A stretch of 64,000 nt of DNA, from positions 18,968,199 through 19,032,198 of the forward strand of contig OX457031.1 of the NCBI GenBank assembly GCA_949752745.1, written 5' to 3'. Each line of letters opens with the position of its first letter. Position 1 is the first letter of the stretch. A model generated the notes under the pieces. It did not search any database and was not told where the DNA came from. It was given only the letters and a program-made list of their open reading frames with translations. This document shows positions 47,001-60,764 of this stretch, one piece after another. Source of the stretch: Protula sp. h YS-2021 (lineage: Eukaryota > Annelida > Polychaeta > Sabellida > Serpulidae). Made by a program: the position numbers and the translations under genes.

Positions 47001-48860
47001 TATTTCGTTTGTCAGCTGTACACATATGTCACATTTCAGAGAATACAAAATTATTCACAAAATGACAGATTTTATGGTCTTAGTAAAGTAGGTGCCTCAG
47101 TACACTAACTGGTTATCAAAATATTACAACGACTAAGAATCAGATGAATTGGGGGCATGCTTATTTAAGACATCCAGCATGATAGGTTATAGCGCTCGAT
47201 AAATTAAGGAAGAATGTAGATAAACATACGAAAGATTTAAGGTAGGATATAATAAAGAATTTACAAATTAATTGTGTTCACCACACTCCTCTTTAAACAT
47301 TAGAAATAAGTTTGAAATATATTAATTTGTTGCAACGCATTCAAAACAAAAGAAACTGTCAGCGGAAAATAGATGACGTTCATATTTTATCTCATTCTTT
47401 AAGGCACCCATCCTTATTTACGGCAAGATAATAAAATTCAGGGCCACATTTTTCTCACTTTTATAAAGCACGGGTAATGCAATCACAATCACTCTTTTTA
47501 CACACATTTAAAACAAAAACCAACTCTCCCTAAACCTCTTTTCCAAAATGATAAGGGTTTTTAAAATATAACTATATTCCAAGTCAACCTCCTATGTTAA
47601 TGAAAAACCACAATTGTCAGCAATTATTCTGCTTAACCGCACTGCAATAGTGTTTCAAGAAGTAACAATAGTTTTGACAATATGAATATATTTCGAAAAT
47701 ATGAAAGGAAACATGTCACATAAAAATGCTATAGACTACTATCACGGAGTAAAATACTGCGATGGTGTTTTAAAAGAAAGTATTTTTAACTTTTGGCATT
47801 AAGGGTTAAACTATGGAGGTGTCTCTGCAGATTTAACGCCGAACACATCCACGGAATCGCCTTTGTATAACTGCTTGACTAAACGGCTAAGAACACACTT
47901 ATTGTAGTGCTCTGGAACCAATCTCCGAGGCGACTCATCAGCCTTGAGGTTTGTTTTCTAATTTAATGACTAATTTGGCTATGGACCTGTCAGAGAACCC
48001 TCTGTAGCCGCATCTCGAGGATATCAGGATATCGGGATTTTGATAACCATTTTCAGTGAAATCCTAACGAAATAATAAACTATTTAAACAATTTAGTATG
48101 ATTCCTTAAAAACGCATTAAATATGTTAAAATAAATGTCTCAGATGCTAGTAAATGTCACAGATGCTAGTAAAGTTTTTCTCTGCATGAAATGAGAAAGC
48201 CATAGTCAAAGCTAATGTGCAAAAGCTGCCTTGAACTCGGGTTCAATGTGTAAAATCGTTCTGCCTCTAACGGTTTTCGAAACTCCGTATAGGTAGTGAA
48301 GTCCAGAAAAGGCCAAATTCTCTCCATCTCTAATAGTTTGCGAGATAACACGGGTCATGTGACTTTTCATGTCGTCACAGTCCATTGAACAGATTATTCA
48401 ATGTATGACCATTAAAATACAAATTTATGTCCCTATATAACATCTAAACCACGTAGTGTTACCCCTTATGTTCGTCCGCGTAACGGTGCAGTTAATAAAT
48501 GAATTCAGAATTCGATCGTGCTGGAATTAAATCCCCCACACCAAAGGTCAAGGTAAAAAAACACACTCCAGTTCACACACCCCCCCCCCCCATACATGTA
48601 CCAAGTTTTATTTCTCTAACCTAAGCAGTCTAGGAGAAGTAAATTGAACAAGATCTCGTTGCAAAAGAGACAAAAAATGAAAATATTTAAGGTAGAAAAT
48701 ATCTAATGTAAAACTTTAGTTTTACATGGTTGATTTATTTTCTTTTCAAAAATTAAAAACAAACTTAGATATTCAATATCAAAGGTACATCATCAGATAC
48801 AGAGGTAATTTCGCGTCATTTCCAAAAGAGAATCTGTTCCTATAGGTAACTACATGAGGA
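44060..48860. other. Intergenic, no convincing gene
   Basis: Low-complexity AT-rich DNA. Short open frames on the minus strand near 45,271-46,088 and 46,549-46,782, and on the plus strand at about 44,925-45,085, show no recognised motif. A (GT)n patch lies at 44,430-44,453. An 18-bp direct repeat ('cagatgctagtaaatgtc') is at 48,140-48,175. Confidence 0.5.
46797..46985. repeat. Short palindromic tandem repeat 'gatgggtctgacccgt'
   Basis: Four to five units of 20-24 bp such as 'agatgggtctgactcgta', some mirrored ('tctgacccatcttgag'), then an isolated unit at about 46,955-46,985. It is similar in flavour to the 22,985-23,830 minisatellite but not the same unit. Confidence 0.6.
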
Positions 48861-49228
48861 GCAACATAGTAACCTGGACTTTGACCTAGCTTATTAAATT
48901 CAAAGGTCACGTGGTCCGGATTATATCGGAAACCGTTAGGGTTAGATGGGTTTTGACCTCATTACTAAGGGCATAAAAGGTAACCTCGTGATATCACCTT
49001 AATCTTGAATTACAGTAACGCTTAAAAATTACCGTTCCGTGACTGTCTTCTTTTATGTTTGGATGTTTAGGTACGGAATACCGAAAGCACTCTATTTGAG
49101 AGCTGAAGACGACAAACTAATCAGATAAGCTAGGTTAAGTAGTCTGCCCTTAAAACAACATTTAAAAGACACGAAAAGAATTGGTTTGATAATAAAATAG
49201 TACGACCAGGAAAAAAGATATTAGGATG

Positions 49229-50108
49229 TTTTTTTAAAATTATATTCAATCCTTGCTTGTTATATATAACCGCCCTTGCTAGTTATATGTCGGAAACCGA
49301 CTTTCCTGCCAATTTTCCATAATTTTAGGGGTTCCCTTAAAAGCTAATATATTGGATAAATGTAGTTAGAGCTCAAAATAAGTTTTACATAACACATTTC
49401 CATATATGCAGAAACATGCTAGTTGTAAACTTATCACGTATGTCACTTTATTTGCTCATGGCCCTTTGTTCTCGACATTGCTTTTGTAGCTTGTCCATGC
49501 TTGTGAAACGCGTTTGACACTAGAATACGCTTATCAGTAAAGCTCTAAGAGCAATGTTGACCACGATACCGTGTCCACTATTGTTCTCTCCTATATCAAA
49601 GGCCTTATTTACGTCCATATCTTAACAGCCTATTGAAACATGAGCAAATTGAGCGATATAGTAGAAGATTCGAGCATTTTTAGTAGCTATTAGGTAACCT
49701 ACTTTAGCATGTGTAAAATATCAGAATAAATAGTCATTTTTGGACGTTGATTTGGGCGGAGTTTCGAGTACGTGGGCTCTTACGATTAGTCAGAGGACAC
49801 GCGGTCGATACTCGAGGCAACTGGTCATCTTTTCGCTTTAATTGAGAGTCAGTGCGGGTTTTGGCAGCGAAGAGACAGGACGTACAAACCAACTTCTAGG
49901 ATTTATATTTTATTTCGAAAACAATCGGAATTCTTTGAAACTTCAGAAAGGTATTTTGTACAGTTTATTAAAGTTATAAGTTGTTATTTTAAATATACTT
50001 TTAAAACGTACGTGCGTTTTCTTTTATTTCCACTACTCTTGCAATGTCTCGGTACGAATAACTACTCGTTGAAATCGCTTCAACACCCCCTAAAAAGCGG
50101 TGCACAAC
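49229..50108 (+). mobile_element. Solo-LTR-like insertion
   Basis: About 880 bp are present in copy B but not at the matching point of copy A (near 300-330). It has a 'tgttatatataacc' start region near 49,258, ends 'ggtgcacaaca', and has a typical U5-like tail (AT-rich 'gtttattaaagttataag', then 'ttttatttccactactc'). The TG...CA ends suggest an LTR. No clean 5-bp target duplication is visible. Confidence 0.4.
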
Positions 50109-52436
50109 ATATATATAACCATATGTATATTGTTGCATCATTTAATAAAAATAAATTGTCCTACCTTTGAATTTTTTTCAAAGTCGATTTTACTGCTGAT
50201 TTTATGCAGGCTGGAATTATTTCCCCTGTAACAATATATGTCAATTCTAGTCCTCGATTTATGATTACTTAATTGGGAATTTGCAAGGGCAGTGTTATCC
50301 ACATCTGTACAAATCTAAGAAAACCCGTTTACGTCCTGAAGTTCTACATCTCACTGATAACAAATTCACATTCTTGCGTTATTTATTTAACAAATGCAAA
50401 AGCTAGCGGTTATTACCCCAGCTGATCAACTCGGCTGAGGCTATACTAATGGGTTCTTATGCGTTGTTTTGTTTTAATGTTTAAATTTTTATATGTCCCT
50501 CTGTGTTTACAGCTTGCAAATGTCTTGTTGTCGGACAGCTCCGAACTGTGAGGAAAATGACCTACATAACCCTACATGTTAATGCGAATTTTTAGCAAAA
50601 TTGTAAAAATGTTACGAAATAAAAGTATTTTTGAAATAAAAAAGTTGAAATCAAATAATTAGAAAAAAATAATAAATTATAAATCTTACTTTTGGTTAAT
50701 ATAACAAAATGTAATAAAAATTGTGCGTCTGCTTTTGCGTTCGTTCGTTGACCTTGACCTGCTTCTCCTACAGTATGAGGTGAATCAAATAAAACCTTTG
50801 CAAAAACTTGCACGTGGTCATACTCTTATTATGTTTTGAAATTTATTGATTTCCATATATACCTGTATTTTAGGCAAATCTTTAGCAAATGTTTGAAGTG
50901 ACCCTATATAAAAAAAACGCTTTTTGCAAAATGTTCTCATTTTGAGTGGATTTTCAAATTTCACTGGAACATTTTATTTTTGTTTTTGGAGGGTAGACGG
51001 CTTGTGCTTTTCTTTCATCTAAACTTTTGGCAAAAAAATGGTAGGTGTCACAGTACAGGGGGAATCTTAGAGGTAAAAAGGTTGTTTCTGCTCTGTTTTG
51101 TTTGTCTTAAGTATGGTGATGTGTGTTTGTGTAATTGTGCCGATAGACGTTGTGCGATCCGTTCACAGGTCTTCCCCGAGTGCGAATCAAATACAAAGCT
51201 CACTAGGCCCTGACATTTCTATTATAAATCGTAATATACACAAAATAGATAGTTCCTTGTGTATACTTAACATTAAGTGGATCGTCCCAAAACCAAAAGG
51301 AATGTTCCACTTTATACAACAATTTCCTCTTTGACTTTTTAGAGACTTTTTATAGTTTTTATATTTTTTTCTTTGTACCCTCTGAAGCTGAAGCTAGTAA
51401 CGTGAGCTGGTGCATTTGCGGAATTATGTGTGTTTGTCTGTTTCTACCGCTCTCATGGTAGCTTTACACTTAATATAATGATAAACGACAGGAGACAAAC
51501 CATTTGAGCTGCTGACAGGGGGCGTGGGCATAATAGCGATGGTTTCTTTGTTACAAAAGATCTTAAACTTTCATGAAAAAAGAACATCGAATTAAACAAT
51601 GCCGAATGCATATTCATACGTTATACTGAATTTTTCTATCCATGGTACAGGTAAGTAAGTTGTTAGTTGCTCAGAAAATATTGCTTTCAACTTTAAATCA
51701 TTTGTCGAGTGCAAGAATGTTTCTTAATGCAGACATTTTGTTTTTTTTTTATATCGTACCACATATTTTAATCGACTGTACTACTTGCTGACTCAATAAC
51801 TGGCTGCCTGACAGCCATTCGTATTGACTAGCTGACTGCCTGTACGGCATCCTCACTCGGTCACTTACTTACTCACTCACTCACTCACTCATTCTTTCAC
51901 CAGTTTTCACTCACTTGGCAGCTCTCCCACACCTATGTCCATTAGCCACAAGAAAGCAGCATCCCAGAGTTGTCGTGAGGGAGAGAGGAGGAAAACGGGG
52001 TAGGGGGTCGGGAAGTGGAGTCATGACTTCTTACTCGCCTCAGATTGTGGATTTTTGGTTCAGTTGGTGGTCGAATCTTGCAGTCTCGAGCCCAACCCAC
52101 CTCCCCCTCCCCCAGATAAAACTAGATACGCTAGTGACAAGAGGTGAATGCGGTAATGTAAGTGGTTTACGGGCTGCACGTGGCTTACGCGTTGCACATG
52201 ACAATGCACGTGGCTTACACGCTATTAGTTAGCTTTGGCAGAGGCCACGTCCTGTAAATATCATTTTAAAACATTGAACTTCAATCCACATTTAAATGGA
52301 AAGCAGAATAATGAGGTAGGGAGGTCGGACTATCGGGGTTTATAGCTGGTAGAATTCACCCCCACTGCATCATATATCAGCTTTCATAACGAGTTGACTT
52401 CATGCGGCTCTCTACAACCGATTATATTTTAAACCC

Positions 52437-53060
52437 ACTTGCAAACTCTTTTTGCAACTGGGTATAAGTTCGTAGTTTTTTCTCGACGTTTCTGTCTTTC
52501 TCCTGTTTTTTTTCTTCTTTTCCGTTGGATAGTCTCCAGAAAACTCCTCCTACACTATTTGACGGAGGAAGGGGAAATTTGACATACGTTTAGAAGACAG
52601 CACGATTTTGGTGAATCGATATTTTTTGCCTCGACGTTTAAGGTCAAGGTCAAATTTAGTTTGACAAAACAGTTTTCAGAAAACTCCAAATTAGGCCTTC
52701 AAATTTTTTAAAGGCCTAATTATCAAGAAACATGGTTAGAAAAACGATAAAGTCGTAGTTTGAGTACATATACGTGTTAAGTATGGGATAACACTGCATT
52801 CTGACTCTTGACCTTGAGTGTCACGATCAAACGTGACCTCGGTAATGTTAATAACAGAACGACCTTTCCCGAAAACACTTACAGACAGAGCGGTTTTGAG
52901 CTCATATTGGGCTTTTGTGTCTAAATAACGTTACATAAGAGGTATCTGGGTCACATTGACCTTCTCGCTCACGGTCAAGCTGAAAGCCCGGAAGTTGACC
53001 ACTATCTCGAAAATAGTTTGAGACAGTAATTTTGGGCCGGCTCATTTTCCACCCTTTCGG
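52437..53060. repeat. Dispersed AGGTCA-type repeat, copy B
   Basis: Counterpart of 3,680-4,600 with the same T-rich head and the 'gacggaggaaggggaaat' phrase. Fewer units survive. Confidence 0.75.
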
Positions 53061-53754
53061 GAAAAACGACGACAAAGAACGAATACCGGGTGATTTTTTA
53101 AATAAAAACATTTCTTTTGCGGTTTCTGCAAGCAGGCCATTCCGCTCTCTGTTCGTTCTAGTTTTAGACTAGCTCCTCGTAAGTATAATGATATGGGCAA
53201 ATTGCCTAGAATAACACACAGAGGGAACAAGTTTTTCTAGGAAATCTTGACTCTGTGGTACAATATATCATGGAGCGAAGACGATCTAACAACATACCTC
53301 TCCGACACCTGGGCTGCCTGCCTTTCTGTTGTACGATTCTCCTTCCGCTTACAGTTCTCCTTCCCCTTTCTCCGTTTTTTTTTAGTTTCTGCACGCGTGG
53401 TGACACATGTGATACCTTGTAATGTTGATGGCGATAACTATACACAGATATATATATGTTTGTATTACAATTATAAATTCTTTAAACTTAATAAACATTT
53501 TTAAGCTATTAATTTTATTATAACCATTCAAACTTATATTACCATTGAAATAATTATTGTGAATTCCAAGTTGTGCACCAAAGAACGCTAATTTAATTGT
53601 CGAAATATGTCTAATTATATACATCTTACAATAAAGGATAAGTAAAAAGTCTTCATTAATGTTATTATTTCATACAAATAGTTTAATATAAGTTTGAGGT
53701 TTCCACTTTTTTATTTAAATGCGAATATTTCTTGATGAAAAATACGCAGTTGTG

Positions 53755-53995
53755 AATCCGATGGCGAAGTGTCCAGAAGCTAGGTGTTCAGTTGTGAGAT
53801 GTCAAAGTGAAATGTCCAAATCCTGGGTGTCCATAGATGAGATGTCCAAGTGCGAAGTGTTCAGATGAGAGATATCTAGTTGTGAGCTGTGCGACTGCGA
53901 AGTGTCCACATCAGAGATGTCTAGTTATGAGGTGCGCGATTGCAAAGTGTCCAGATGCTAGGTGTCCAGTTGTGAGTGTTCGATTCCAAACTGTC
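53755..53995 (+). repeat. Decayed 45-bp minisatellite in copy B
   Basis: 'gcgaagtgtccagatgag'-type units as at 6,160-6,450, but with indels that destroy the open frame, supporting a non-coding origin. Confidence 0.75.
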
Positions 53996-54636
53996 CAAAG
54001 TTTTAAAGTTTAATTATACAAGAATAACATTAAAATTTTGATGTAGATTTTAAAACATATGAAAAACATTCAAAAAATATGAAAAACTGTATGCACAAAG
54101 ACAAATTGGAACCACCATCAGAGTTATTTGATTTCACGAACATTATATCATCACATTTTATGCCGAGCATAAGAAGAAATAGAAATGTAACCTTTGAATT
54201 GTTTCTAAGTTATTCATCTTTGCTTTTCCTTTTTTGCCATCTTTATACGTGAGTTTCTGAGCCTTGATGTCTTAAAACCAACCAAACTTAACCGAAATAA
54301 GGCCAGACTACTGCATTATTGTGGAACATTGATACTAATCTCATGACATAGAAGCGCACTCCAACGACATGTTTATAAACGTGTAAGCAAAAGTGATAGC
54401 AAACACCCTTAGGCATTGGCATTTGAAGAAGTTACACACTAAACAAGGAATGCCATGTTCTGATAACAACGCTTTACGTATATTGTTTAAATTTAGTTCA
54501 AGGTTATTTTTCTGTAAAAAGAAAAGCATTATAGTGCATTTATCAACGCTTAGCCAGAGCATTATTTAAATGCAGAAAGTTTTTTTCAGCTGCCAAAACA
54601 CTTAGAAACTAAGAATGGAGGGGGAACTTGGTATTA

Positions 54637-55293
54637 CAGTAAAATCCCGTTAACTTGAACACGGTTAACTCGAATTTCCCATTAACTCAAACACTTTTTT
54701 CAAGTCCCGACTTTTTTACTTATATACGTCTTATAATTTCCCGGCTAACTCGAAGTTTTTGATAATTTTGTTTTTGCTTAAAATAAGTGACACAATCTTG
54801 CACAATTCTAATGTTTTTGGAGTTGAAAACTTGTGATGATCACTGCAAACTTTCAAATACTACTCAGGCTTTATTATCGTGATTGTGTCAAACCAAAAGC
54901 CACTAATATCCTTTCAGAGTGGAATACTCCGTACAAATTTGAGTTCATTAACACTAATCCGAAGCAAACTCAATTGCCATTTTGAGGATTATGCCTGCGG
55001 TCAATCGACAAAGCTGCTCTTTGTTTAAAGGTAATCTGTGCTTCAAAAATCATTCACAGCATTTTGCCAGAGTACCAATCATCAGGAACTATCGAGATGC
55101 AATTCTTAAATGGTTCGAGACTATGCGTGCAACGATCTCACAACAAGTAATTATGAACGATTCATATGATTTTCATGATAAAGATTATGTTTTTTTGACA
55201 GATAACTAAAATTCATTTTAGTGAGCCCGAAGACTCGGTTTACTCGAACTGATTGCAAAATCTCGAGCAGTTCCGGTAAACGAGGTTTTACTG
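54637..55293. mobile_element. Pogo/Tigger-like element with both ends (copy B)
   Basis: Starts 'cagtaaaatcccgttaac' after a TA and ends 'gtaaacgaggttttactg', an imperfect terminal inverted repeat of the pogo type. It is 657 bp. An open frame at 54,982-55,209 includes AILKWFETMRA, which loosely resembles the CENP-B-type DNA-binding region of pogo transposases. No catalytic domain remains. Confidence 0.6.
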
Positions 55294-55458
55294 AATATGT
55301 GCTACCATTCGTATCCAAAAACGGGGGAAAGGTGGGTAACTTTGAGGCCAGACCCCAGGGGAGTAGGTATAAGACGACATTTCTGGATGCTGGAACCCCA
55401 TCCCTCGGTGGACCGAACGATCTCCACCCCAGTGGACTGACCTTCCTATCTCCTTTGC

Positions 55459-55466
55459 TGACGTCA
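55459..55466. promoter_or_regulatory. TGACGTCA palindrome, copy B
   Basis: Same octamer and position as 8,988-8,995, about 110 bp before the shared start ATG at 55,578. Confidence 0.45.
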
Positions 55467-55577
55467 TGTATAACGTCATCGATCAAAACGATCATAACTT
55501 CGGTCATTTTCATCATTTACTATCAAGACAGTGAAGTGATAATATCATATAAAGCAAAAACATAAACAAAGACAAAA

Positions 55578-58500
55578 ATGAATATATCAAATGAAAACGT
55601 GACACGTACATGGTGTCATACAGTCCGACCCAACTTTATGAATTTGAGAGATATTTATGTAAAAACCGATAACCTTTCGTAAAGAAAGAGGACTTGTTAC
55701 TTGGTGCGTTTGATTTACTGTTTTCAACAATACTGAACAGTATGCAGACCATACATGTGATGATACATGTGCAACACCAATGCTTAACATATGTATAAAA
55801 AGGTTAGGTGCTGAGACAGATCAACCTCCTGCAAAGAAACAAAAGTAGAAACAAAATAATACACAAGCACAGAAGAATGCAATGCAAGCGGGTAAAGGTA
55901 GAAAAATAAACCTTGGTGGACATGCACATCACGAAATGTTTGAACCTGAAAATGAAACCGAATTGCTACTTGAAATGCGACAGCTAAAAATCGCATCATA
56001 CGATATCTGAAAAATAGATTAGACAATAGAATAAAATTATGCATCGTCGTTTTAGCTCAATTAAATAAAATAACAACGAATGAAGCGGGATTGTTGAAAG
56101 AATGTGTAGATAGGACTCATCTGTGCACTCAGACTTTTAGAGCATTCAATGAAATAGCTATTGATAATGATTTACCAAATGCGATAATTCGAATTTTTTC
56201 AACAAGTTTGATGAGCATTTACGTTAAGGATCTGGATGGGTGCTGGATAAGATTCTTCACATTGAATTCCAGGCAGCTATATTAGAACCCTTACAAGCCT
56301 CCTCCTACACTTTGTTAAACAAGATAAAAATACAAAGGGTGCTGTTAACATCAAAAACACAGACAATAAGTCCTTCCTACGGTTTGTATTAGCTGATCTT
56401 CATCCGATGAATGATCATGTAAGTTCAGTATACAAGTATTATCCGTTTGAACATGAGCTGAATGTGGAAAATATAACATTACCAAACCAGTTCATCAACT
56501 TCCTAATTTTGAGAAGAAGAACAACATTGCCATCACAGTTTTTGGTTGGAAAAATTGTGATGTGGCACCCATATACATCGGTCAACATGAGAGTGACACT
56601 GAAATCAACTTACTGCTTATCATTGACAGTGAGAAGAGAAATTATTGTCTGATTAACTTTGGTCGACTCTTGAAGCGTTGTGCAAAACATGAGAGTAAAA
56701 CTTTTACTGCTTCAATTGTTTGCATGAATTTATGCAACAACACCTTTTAGACAAACATCTTGATGCTTGTGGCAAGCATGGAGCTCAGCGATTACCATTT
56801 CCAGAGGATACAATCATTCGATTCAAGGGTATTGTAAAACAATAAAAGGCACCCTTTGTCATTTATGCTGACTTTGAATGTTGCACAGAGAAACAGGAGG
56901 ATAATCGTTACCAATATCACAAGGCTAATGGTTTTGCCTATGTTGTCGTCAGCGAATATGAGGAGCATGATCCTATGGTATACCGTGGAGACAAAACTGT
57001 TCACACATTTCTAAAGAAAATGTTGGATGAACCTGATGACATTGTGAATCGATTAAGCAATCAAAAACCCACTGAGATGACTGCTGAGGATAAGAAACAG
57101 TTTGCTCAACCTACCCAGTGCTACATTTGACATGTGTTGATGCGAGTGGATTGTGCGAGATCATAATCACATCAGTGGAAAATACCGTGGAGCAGCTCAT
57201 AGTGGAGGCAACCCACAGTTTTGCTTAAGGATGGATCAACAAGAAAAGCGGGATTCATTCATCATCCCTGCCCTATTCCACAACATATGAGGATATGATA
57301 GTCATCTTCTTATTAGAGTCTAGGAAAGTTCAAACACTTGAAGCTGTCAGCCATTCTCAACACTGTGGAAAGTACATTGCAATTACCATGGGCAATTTAA
57401 AATTCATCGACTCCTATCAATTTATGGGAGCATCCTTGCAAAAATTAGTGGCTAATTTGAAGGTTAAGATAAGTTTCAGAATATGGCTGTTCATGTGTGC
57501 TACAGCCAGCAGCAAGAGTTACTTTTGGGAAAATGAGTATATCTCTATGACTCTGTTGATGAACCTTCCAAGTTTGTAGCAACAAAGCCTCCACTACAAG
57601 GATGCTTTCACAGTCAACTGAATGAGGAAGGAATTAGTGGTGAAGACTATGCTCATGCACAAAGGGTCTGGACTTTTTTCGACTGAATCAACTTTGGAAA
57701 GTATCTTGACTTCTATCTGAAAACAGATGTGTTGCTGTTGGCAGATATATTTGAAAAATGTTAGAAATATATTTCTCAGCACGTATGAACTGGATCCTGC
57801 TCATTACTATACAGCACCAGGTTTGGCATGGTACGCTATGCTGAAACATACCATTGGAATTGATAGATGATATTGACATGTATCAAATGGTGCAGCAAGG
57901 TCTGCGATGGGGTATTTCAGTCATTACACACAAATATGCAACAACCCCTACATTCCAGACTATGATGTGACGAAGTCAACAAACTACATCAACCCCTACA
58001 TTCCAGACTATGATGTGACGAAGTCAACAAACTACATCATGTAGTTTGACGCCAATAATCTCTACGGGTAGAGTATGTTACAGAGTTTGCCAGAATGTGG
58101 ATTTGCATGGGGGAAGATCCAGAATCTCTGAACGACATGAAAGTGAGTGAAGATGCTGAGACAGGATATATTTTACAGGCAGACCTAATATACCTGGATG
58201 AAATTCATGATCAGCTTATTGACTATCCAGTAGCTGCTCAGAAGTAAATTGTTCGAATCAGTGAATTGTCTGAACACAATCAGAACTGAGAAAGCAGCTG
58301 GGATTAAAATATAAACTTCCGGAAAAGTTGATTCCCAAACTCAATGACAAAGAAAAATATGTGGTACATTATCGAAATTTGCAGCAATACGTATCTCTTG
58401 GATTGAAAGTAACAGAGGTACATCGAGCCACTATGCTCCAGCAGAGTAAATTGTTAGCTAAATACATAGATATCGACACAGAGAAGAAAAAGTGGCAAAA

Positions 58501-59130
58501 AATATGTGAAAAAGACTTACAAATTGATGAACAATATATTTGAGAAACCATGAAAAATGTGAGGAAACAGTAGTACACTGCCTCAAATCAGATCCAATTT
58601 TGAACAAGCCCATTCAGATTGGGTTTACTATTCTGGATCTCACCAAAACTCTCATGCATCATTATCATTACATTTACGGGAAGAAGAAGTATCCAGAGGC
58701 AAAACTGCTATTCAGTGACACGGACAGTTTGTGCCATAACATACCAACCAGAGACGTTTACAAAGTTATGCAACAGGATCGTCGTCTGTTTGATACAAGT
58801 GATTAACAAAAGAACCATTTCCTGCATTCCACTGTAAATAAGAAAGTGTTCGGGAAAATTAAAGGTAAAACTACGGGAGTATCACTGAAGAGTTTGTAGA
58901 ACTTCGACCGAAGTTTGCTGTATGGTCGACAAGAGAAAGGAACTGCAAAGGGCATTACACGCACCTGTCAGAGGCGATTGACACATGCTCAATACAAGGA
59001 CAGTTTATTTAGAGAAATGAAGGCTTATTTAGAGCAGTCATATGTCGTGGGAAATACTCTCAGACATAGCAATCATTCTGCATCAAACCGTTAAAGAGTG
59101 AAGATGTCTGCAGTGAGTGAACAACAACTA
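55578..59130 (+). pseudogene. Protein-primed-type family B DNA polymerase, broken (copy B)
   Basis: More complete than copy A but also full of frameshifts. In order: start ATG (55,578) with a decayed zinc cluster; a second zinc cluster (FNCLHEFM, then KHLDAC, near 56,710-56,770); exonuclease I YADFECC (about 56,865); endonuclease VII-like DHISGKYRG (about 57,170); exonuclease II YDSHL (about 57,296); DSYQFMGASLQKL (57,410); exonuclease III YLKTDVLLLADIF (57,715); palm motif A FDANNLYG (about 58,047, stop codons on both sides); a motif B remnant (about 58,515); motif C FSDTDSL (58,712); FDTSD and KKVFGKIKGK (58,790-58,865); KGTAKGI near 58,950. Exonuclease and palm order identify a PolB of the Polinton/adintovirus/bidnavirus type. 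Not functional. Confidence 0.87.
57943..58038 (+). repeat. 48-bp tandem duplication inside the polymerase relic
   Basis: Two identical units (57,943-57,990 and 57,991-58,038) just before palm motif A. The identity means the duplication is recent relative to the decay of the gene. Its length (16 codons) preserves frame. Confidence 0.95.
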
Positions 59131-59899
59131 CATCTACGGTAATGTCTACAGCAAAGTCTGAGACAATACTGTTAAAGTTGCCTTTAACGAAATATGCGAA
59201 TCCTAACGTTGTTCGTCGTTGACTTCCAGTTCTGAGGCAAGACATGTGTAACGAGTTGCATAAGAACCAAAAAGCTTTGTTTCTTGAGAGGTCACGAACT
59301 TCAAAACCGCATTGTTGCTTACAATCTACGTTATTTCTAAATACTGGAAAATTACATGAAGAGTTTGTGCTAACTAACACAAACATTTTACTCGTTTCAT
59401 AAAAAACATTAAATCGGAAGTTTTAAAACCAAAATTACTTCCTTCCTCTCCATCTCAATGAGCTCTGTCATATCTTATGTAAAACGTGTAAATCCAAAGT
59501 CACGTTCCTGAGATATCCCTTGTACGTAACATATAAGTAAATTTTTAAATGGCGTAAAATCTATCAAACAGACTTCAAACGAACTCGAAACTAATACCGT
59601 CGTGTTCCTTACGCCAAGATCCCACTAGATCGTAAACTGATCGCCGCTTTTTACTTAATGCGGTACATCAACAGCTGCCCGCAAAATTTACTAGTGCAAA
59701 AAAGCTTATTCGCCACTTAGCAACACAAAAAGTGAAAAACTGCACCGAAGGGCGCTACTTGGTATTCTTACAAAGCACACGTATCTCATATTACAATAAA
59801 CACAGTGTGGCATAAGCTGCATCAAATACATGTTCAAAACATTTGAAACACTATAATTACAACATTTGGCACAATAACCGAAGTAAGCTCAGAAAGTCA

Positions 59900-60005
59900 T
59901 TTTTGCATACCCTAACAGATACCTAGAGCAAAGTCTAAGGCAATGCCTAAAGCAAAGTCTCAGACAATACCTACAGCAATTTCTGAGACAATGGCCATGA
60001 CATAA
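59900..60005 (+). repeat. 24-28 bp tandem repeat in element B
   Basis: Three to four units resembling 'cctaaagcaaagtctcagac'. A related unit occurs near 59,141 ('gtctacagcaaagtctgaga'). It precedes the Lys/Ala-rich frame. Confidence 0.7.
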
Positions 60006-60034
60006 GATGGATGACAAACCCTGAATTCTAGCTA

Positions 60035-60355
60035 TTGCAACATCCAAAGCAACAACCTCCATTTTGGCCAAAGTTTAGAAATCGGAAAACGAAGCTTAAA
60101 GCAGAACCTGAAGCCAAGCGAACACTTGAGTTAAAAGCAGAGCTTAAAGCTGCTGCCACTGTTGCAAAATCTGAGCCTAAAGCTACAATTACAAAGTCTA
60201 TAAAGAGGATTCTAGATGATTTACCGATTATGATACCCATCCATGGAGAAACAAACCTTGAACTGATGGTTATGCAAGTGCTGGTTAACATTCGTAAATA
60301 TATCATTCTCCTGGGAGGTTATATCCTACCAAGAAGGGAATTTTGTTGTCATTGA
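60035..60355 (+). CDS. Lys/Glu/Ala-rich frame in element B, unknown
   Basis: 106 codons. The first two thirds are low-complexity and basic (KLKAEPEAKRTLELKAEL), then a more ordinary LDDLPIMIPIHG and MVMQVLVNIRKYI. It lies downstream of the polymerase within the inverted repeats, same strand. It could be the head of a second element protein continuing at 60,413. No family recognised. Confidence 0.35.
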   Translation: MQHPKQQPPFWPKFRNRKTKLKAEPEAKRTLELKAELKAAATVAKSEPKATITKSIKRILDDLPIMIPIHGETNLELMVMQVLVNIRKYIILLGGYILPRREFCCH

Positions 60356-60412
60356 AAGAATGGCAAATGTTGACGAAGTAAAAGACCTCAGTGAATCACA
60401 TACTTCAGCAGA

Positions 60413-60739
60413 TTGATGTGTATAAATACTGTGACATTCAGCAGTATCATCATGAACATAAACTCACACCTCTCTCTGTGTGACTCGGGTGAACAGACAG
60501 TTGGTTACTGTGAAACTTTCATTGTCCTATCTTCTGAAGATCGAGCCGTGGTAAAGGATAATTTTGAATGTTTAACTCTACCAGGGTTTCATCTACAAGT
60601 GTCAGAAGATCTTAGTGTGAAAGTTATTGAGAGTGTCAGCGAACGCTGTACACAGTTTCAACAGTATGACGAGCTTATCGAATGCTATGATTTCATCATG
60701 CTCAGTGTAGAACAATGGAGCCAAGTGTATGATGCTTGA
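60413..60739 (+). CDS. Second frame in element B, unknown
   Basis: 108 codons with ordinary globular composition (LTLPGFHLQVSEDLSVKVI, then YDFIMLSVEQWSQVYDA). The frame just downstream continues with similar character (IDFTPDMLTMIKAM, near 60,800), so the real product was probably longer and is now broken. The codon usage and position on the polymerase strand support a former accessory protein of the element. Function unknown. Confidence 0.4.
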   Translation: MMCINTVTFSSIIMNINSHLSLCDSGEQTVGYCETFIVLSSEDRAVVKDNFECLTLPGFHLQVSEDLSVKVIESVSERCTQFQQYDELIECYDFIMLSVEQWSQVYDA

Positions 60740-60764
60740 CAAGGACTTGAAATTTAGCTTTGAA

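Noticed and set aside
59060..59386. 108-residue minus-strand frame inside element B
   Set aside because: It is antisense to the decayed C-terminal end of the polymerase and has no motif.
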